The translations under genes were made by a program, and so were the position numbers. The notes below the pieces were generated by a model. The model was given only the letters and a program-made list of their open reading frames with translations. It did not search any database and was not told where the DNA came from. From positions 32,884,632 through 32,948,631 of the forward strand of contig OW121740.1 in the NCBI GenBank assembly GCA_933228675.1: a stretch of DNA of 64,000 nt, in the 5' to 3' direction. The stretch comes from Stomorhina lunata (taxonomy: Eukaryota > Arthropoda > Insecta > Diptera > Rhiniidae). Shown here in pieces: positions 59,352 to 64,000 of this stretch. Every line of letters begins with the position of its first letter. The stretch's first letter is position 1.

Positions 59352-61070
59352 ACAAGTAAGAATGTTATATTTGGCTGTGCCGAATCTTGTATACCCACCA
59401 TCAAGTTGTACGAGAGTGCAGCTAATTCAAAATGTTGACCAAATGTGGTATTGTTGGTAATATATTTGGACTAAATTTGGTTGCAGTAGCTTTATAGTTC
59501 AACATTTAAAAATATTTTAGTGGTTTCCCCAGTATTTACTTTGATCAAAATTCGGTCTCATAACCGGGTATAGTTTTACACTAATAAGTTGTTAAATACT
59601 TTTCGTTGTGATTAATATGAAGTTAGGCTAAACATGTTAATAGTAATACAACAGGTCCATATATTTCGTTATGAGTTCCCAATGCATTCATCATATATAA
59701 AGTCTGGGCTGAACATTGATGCCTATCTAATTTCATAGGTGCAATCTTAATAAAGAGTGTTCTAAAAAAAATATGCATTTACTATTTTAGACAAAATTTA
59801 TCCATAGTGCAAGAAATAATTTATTTTTTGATCAAGTTAGATATGTCAGATACTATTATTTTAGAAATTATTAATTTTCAATAGTTATTTCAATCAAAAT
59901 GGACTGCGAAAAAAAAGTTAGTGAAAATATAATTAAAACTTTTCAAAAAAATCCGTCATGGACTTTTAAAAAAATAGCTAAAAATTTGAAAGTTGACCCT
60001 CGAACGGTTTCTAATGCCATCAGACGGTATAAGGAAAACCTGAGCATTGAAAGAAAACCTGGATCAGGGAGGAAAAAAGATCCTACAGATATTGGTAAGG
60101 CAAAATAAGTCGAGCGACTCTTTCGAAGAGCGCCTAACACTTCTTTAAGAAAAGGAGCTCGTACGGTGAAATGTTCTACGAATTTTGCACATAGAGTTAA
60201 AGCTTATGCTGGACTGAAGACATACAAAGTCCAAAAGGTTCCAGATCGCAATGCTATAAAGAACTTAGAAGCAAAAAAACGAGCGAAAAAATTGAAGTCT
60301 GATTTTATAAAAAAATACACCTGTTGTGTGATGGATGATGAAACATACGTTCTGGCGGACTTTTCTCAAATTCCTGGTCAAGATTTTTATGTTGCTGATA
60401 AACGGGGCAATGTTCGGCAAGAGTTTCGCACAAAAAAACAAACAAAATTCCCTAAGAAGTTTCTCGTGTGGCAAGCTATTTGCAGTAGAAGTAAAGTATT
60501 TGTGGAATCTGGCACAATAAACACAGAAATTTATATAAAGGAGTGCCTACAAAAACGGTTGTTACCCTTTTTAAGAGAGCACAGAGTGATTACATTTTTT
60601 GGCCCGATTTGGCATCATGCCATTATGGAAAAAAGGCACTTGAGTGGTAAACAAAGAATAATGTCATTTTTGTACCACGAGAGGCAAATCCATGTAACTG
60701 TCCAGAACTTCGGCCTGTGGAAAGGTATTGGGCTCTGGTAAAAAAGGAATTGAAGAACACAGGAAAGATTTCCAAGAACATGTCCGATTTTAAGCGCAGG
60801 TGGAAAACATGCTCCAAAAAGGTATCAGAAGCAACCGTAAAATCTTTAATGGGAGGGTTTCCAAAAAAAGTCGATAATTTTGCAAAACCCGAGTACTAAG
60901 TAAACATTTTAATGCTAAATGATTTTGTATAATATGTCATTATATTTGCGTATTTTGTAGAGTTTTTATATTAAAAGGCTTGATTTTTATTTAAGAAAAT
61001 CCAACTACAAATTTTTACAAACGGAATGACAATCTCAATATACCCCCCATTCTTTTTGATGGTGGGTATA
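59352..61070 (-). mobile_element. DINE-like family 2 element carrying a DD37E transposon
   Basis: The plus-strand left part (59352-59763) is the inverted 3' end of family 2 (ACAAGTAAGAATG, stem-loop, TATACCCACCATCAAGTTG). The right part (61014-61070) is its inverted 5' end (AAACGGAATGACAATCTC to GATGGTGGGTATA). About 1.1 kb of the normal interior (as in 6160-7280) is absent. In its place is a 1.25-kb segment with a DD37E-type transposase pseudogene. A lies outside both plus-strand ends, that is T on the element strand. Confidence 0.75.
59899..60899 (+). pseudogene. DD37E-type (ITmD37E-like) transposase pseudogene
   Basis: It starts MDCEKKVSENIIKTFQKNP with helix-turn-helix sequence (WTFKKIAKNLKVDPRTV, then GSGRKKDPTD). 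A TAA stop lies at 60106-60108. The catalytic part has MDDETYVLADF and FLVWQAIC, then after a one-base shift in a T run near 60600, FWPDLASCHYG and NCPELRPVERYWALVKKELK. From the Asp of PDLA to the Glu of RPVE there are 37 residues, the DD37E spacing known from mosquito ITmD37E elements. A further TAA is at 60648-60650, and the frame ends at 60899. Only three lesions were seen, so it is fairly young. Terminal repeats could not be fixed. Confidence 0.8.
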
Positions 61071-61803
61071 AAAATAAAAGTACCATTCAGGTTATTTTGT
61101 ATTTTTTTCATTTTAAGGAAACAATATTTGCTGGGTTATTTTGAACTTAGTGAACCAAAATTACATATTTTTGTCGCATTTGTTTATATTTGAAAAATTA
61201 AAATTTATATTTTAAATTAAACGTATTTATGGTTTTATTTGTAAACATAATTTTCTTATAAATATAAATCAAAAGTGCTGTTTTGTCCATCTAGATACGC
61301 CTTTTTATAAGAAAAATCTTAACTAATTTATTAGTTGATAAAAAAAAGAAGCACAAACAAATATTTAGAGGTATTTTCGTTTTTGAGATAAAAAATATGG
61401 AAATAAAAAAAAATAAAATAAATATATATAAAATAGTATGAATATGCTTTTATATTGATCACCAGATAAGCAAATTAGTTTATTTACAACATTCAAACTA
61501 AAAAGAGATATTTTTTTTTAGTTGGTTTTTTTTCAGTGTTTGCTTTAAATAAAATATTAGATTAAAATAATTCCAATTAAAATCAAAAATTAAACAAAAT
61601 CAGCAAAAAGTGAAAATAGAAGAAAAAACAAAATTATGCTATTGGATATAAATAGACAGTGGAGTCCATTTAAATTAAGAAGGCAAATTTCAAAAATTTA
61701 AATATTTTTTTAATAAAGAAAAATAAACAAACATCATTTTAAACCGAAATATTTAAATATTGTATTTTACTTAACATATATATAATTCTTCTTTGACTTG
61801 CAG
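61071..61803. other. Intron sequence upstream of the second host exon
   Basis: AT-rich, without recognised elements. It ends in TTCTTCTTTGACTTGCAG, a good polypyrimidine tract and acceptor at 61803. Confidence 0.5.
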
Positions 61804-61892
61804 ATTGGATCGAAAGTCATCGCGTGGCATGATCTATGAAAATGAAGAATTAAGACTGCGTACCATCAACATTAATGCTGAGGTAGAAAGAG
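61804..61892 (+). CDS. Host gene, internal coding exon (unknown, coiled-coil-like)
   Basis: The 89-bp exon sits between a strong acceptor (CTTGACTTGCAG|A) and a consensus donor (AGAG|GTAAGT). Of the frames, the one starting at the second base is open throughout: LDRKSSRGMIYENEELRL then RTININAEVER, with one base left over. The frame starting at the first base hits a stop (TGA), and the entry phase equals the exit phase of 45543-45628. The peptide is charged, with E/R/L spacing that suggests a helix or coiled coil. Base composition is more balanced than the surroundings, as expected of a constrained exon. I cannot name the protein. Continuation lies beyond 64000. Confidence 0.7.
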
Positions 61893-62660
61893 GTAAGTAA
61901 ATCTTAATAGAATTAAATTCATTTCATTTCAAGTTAACATTAACATTTTTATACCTGTGATCAGGCCGTAAAATGACACAGTTTAAATGTAAATAAACAA
62001 TTAAATATTTGTTTTGGACATTATTTGGCTTTTGGCCAAAACAAATAAAATAATACTCACAATTAGTTAATATTAGAATTTTGTGCAAACGTATGTATGC
62101 TTTTGTAGATTTCTCAATTTGTTTTAGAATTTTCAAATTTCATGCTGTAAACAGACAGAACTGACAAATAAATAAAAAATTTATGAGTTTGTTGAGAGCA
62201 ACGTGCATTTCAATATTTGCTCTTATCTAAACTTAATTTGTAAAAATGAAAGACTATGTCGAATACAATATACCTTATATATAGTAACAACTCTTCATAT
62301 CCCTATGCCAGACACCCTATGCTCCACTGGGAGTCCAAGATACCACAAGATATTCTTATGCCAATAAATTTATTGAAAGAGATCCTCTGTAAACTTTTCG
62401 AGCAAAACTTTTCAATACAAACACAAGGGTAGTCTTTAAGAGAACTGCTTTTCAAATATTCTCTATTCAGATTAATAGAGTATGTGGTGGTAATGTGGAA
62501 TAGAAAATTTTTTCTTAAACTGATAATTTAAGAATAGCGATAGCACGAGTAAAGTATTAGTAATCTCAGGATATTTAAAGAGAAAAAATCATTCTGGGAG
62601 CTTGTCAAAAAAAACCTATTTTTTAAAAAGGTTTATCAAAATTTTAGGACATCAAACATT
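61893..62660. other. Intron downstream of the second host exon
   Basis: AT-rich; no further exon with paired splice sites recognised before the window ends. Confidence 0.45.
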
Positions 62661-62663
62661 TAA

Positions 62664-63627
62664 TTAAAAAGTTTTACTGTAGTGTATTGCACTAAGATCC
62701 CAATTCATTACAATTATTTATTATTGCAATAAATAGTTTTTTGATAAAACCAAAAAATGTTGGTGGGGAAACCTTTCCCCTACGCGTTTCCATGGTTGGT
62801 TAGACCATCTTATCCCTAATTCTAGACAGAGTGAAAACCACACTGTATATTAGAGCGGTTCGCCTTCCATACAAGAAAAAAAAAGTTGTATCAGTCACCC
62901 CCTAGGATTAAAGATAATGTTAAAACAATTATAAAAATTTTTTTTTATTTTCTTTTAGTATTTTGTTCACTGTGTCGTTTTAAGTCCGATCATAATATTT
63001 TATATATCGGTGTTCGCGGCTCTATAAGCGCTATATTTCTCTCTTTGATAGTTTTTTTCTGCCACTTCAATTTATAGTCATAATTTTTAAAAACTAGATT
63101 TGTACTCGATGCGATTAGGGTGGGTACGAATCGAATTTTCAAAAATTATGACTAGAAATTGACGTAGTAGTAAAAAACTATTCAAGGGAGAAATGTAGCC
63201 CTTACAGAGCCGTGAACACCGATATATAAAGTGATATGATAGGACTAAAGATGGCGACACAGTTAACAAAATACAAAAAAATATTTTTAGATTTATTTTG
63301 ACATTATCTTTAATCCTAGGGGGTGACTGACTCAACATTTTTTTTCGAACCACTCTACTGTATATGTTGTATTGAGGGACAAAATAAATACGAATTATTA
63401 TTGTGTCCAACAAATATAAACATAAAGCGAGGATTATCATCCGAACAGAAACACACAAACATATTTCAGTTTTATCATTTCTTTATTTCCCACACTTTTG
63501 TTGTTGCTTTGTTGGCGACTAAGACAAAAGTGCTATAAAGGGGGTTCAAATTTATTTTTTTATTACAATAATAAATACTTGTAATGAATTGGGATCTTAG
63601 TGCAATACATTACAGTAAAACTTTTTA
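62664..63627. mobile_element. Inverted-repeat element, host of a nested hAT foldback
   Basis: The outer inverted repeats (62664-62733 and 63558-63627, about 70 bp) share AAAAAGTTTTACTGTA, TGTATTGCACTAAGATCCC and AATTCATTACAA, then TATTTATTATTG. Removing the nested hAT and one 8-bp target copy leaves about 450 bp of non-coding interior, the size of a MITE. No target duplication is certain at the outer ends. Confidence 0.75.
62851..63357. mobile_element. hAT-type foldback element, almost entirely palindromic
   Basis: The duplication CTGTATAT (62843-62850 and 63358-63365) is perfect. The ends are TAGAGCGGTTCG and, inverted, TAGAGTGGTTCG. The two ~250-bp arms are inverted copies along nearly their whole length: GTCACCCCCTAGGATTAAAG outside, TATATATCGGTGTTCRCGGC midway, GTCATAATTTTT and a GATTAGGGTGGGTAC core. 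No transposase is present. Partial copies are at 1263-1345 and 46045-46262. Confidence 0.92.
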
Positions 63628-64000
63628 AAACCTATTTTTGGTTGATCAACTTTGTTTTGAAATTTCAAGATAAGATAGTGAAAGATAAAACATTAAGTTA
63701 AACATAGTATAATTAAGTACTAAATAAGAGAAGTATATCGAGACCTTAGATTAAAATGATCGCAAACGACAGCATAAATATTGATCGTAAGCGACAAAAA
63801 ATCTTAATTTAACAAAAACGGGCTATGTTTTGGTGCATAACATTTTTGTTTTTGTTATTTTCTTACTTTCGACAAACTAATTAAATTTTTTCCAAATTGA
63901 TTAGAAGTAATGGCGTAAAATATTTCGTGTGAATTTTAATAAGATTTTAAATACTAGGGGGTTGTGGAGCATGTTTCCATCCTCTTCCAACATTTGTAGC
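63628..64000. other. Window end, AT-rich, no feature recognised
   Basis: No exon or repeat terminus seen. Confidence 0.5.

Noticed and set aside
59764..61013. Exact terminal inverted repeats of the DD37E element
   Set aside because: AGTGTTCTAAAAAAA on the left and the right-end sequence align too weakly to fix the ends by eye.

Overview
The window reads as nuclear DNA of a higher fly (Diptera, probably a calyptrate such as a blow fly or house fly relative). The grounds are its very high A+T content, GT-AG splice sites, tens of kilobases without a bacterial-type gene, and repeats carrying (GTCY)n and (TA)n of the kind described in dipteran mini-me/DINE elements. I see no operons, no rRNA, no intact tRNA gene and no CRISPR array. 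The species cannot be named from the sequence.

The only host coding sequence I can support is two small plus-strand exons, 45543-45628 and 61804-61892. Both end at consensus donors and their phases match, so they could be joined across a 16.2-kb intron. The first starts with an ATG directly after an in-frame stop. The encoded N-terminus is Lys/Arg/Gly/Ser-rich and is followed by a charged, coiled-coil-like stretch. I do not recognise the gene. Everything upstream of 45.5 kb is probably 5' flank or 5' introns, with three weak candidate non-coding exon or promoter islands near 20.1-20.5, 26.1-27.1 and 44.5-45.1 kb.

The rest is a dense, nested graveyard of transposable elements and AT-rich minisatellites. 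From left to right: an arm of a hAT foldback element (1.3 kb); a Helitron-like element with internal 132-bp repeats (1.9-3.5 kb; a near-identical inverted copy lies at 40.6-42.2 kb and a diverged one at 21.6-22.9 kb); a piggyBac-type element with a TTAA target and a transposase remnant (4.15-5.10 kb); Helentron/DINE-like elements in head-to-head arrangement (5.1-7.7 kb); AT-rich minisatellites (8.9-11.2, 12.3-13.4 and 14.1-14.7 kb) around a dead mariner; a LINE RNase H remnant split by a tRNA-derived SINE with a 15-bp target duplication (16.7-17.2 kb); and a hAT MITE with a perfect 8-bp target duplication (18.3-19.1 kb).

At 27.7-34 kb one minus-strand LINE is split by a second piggyBac-type element and by a tandem DINE-like insertion, which itself contains a 221-bp canonical Helitron. 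Mariner-type elements with a DD41D-like signature lie at 37.3-38.6 and 52.6-53.9 kb, each next to DINE-like repeats. A very homogeneous 31-bp minisatellite occupies 54.8-56.7 kb. A hAT element with transposase remnants is at 57.3-58.3 kb. A DD37E transposase pseudogene lies inside a DINE-like element at 59.4-61.1 kb, and a hAT foldback is nested in another inverted-repeat element at 62.7-63.6 kb.

No new functional system is evident. The best material is structural: clean empty-site reconstructions, T|T insertion of the DINE-like families, palindromes repeated near the ends of both piggyBac-type elements, and helically phased palindromic minisatellites.
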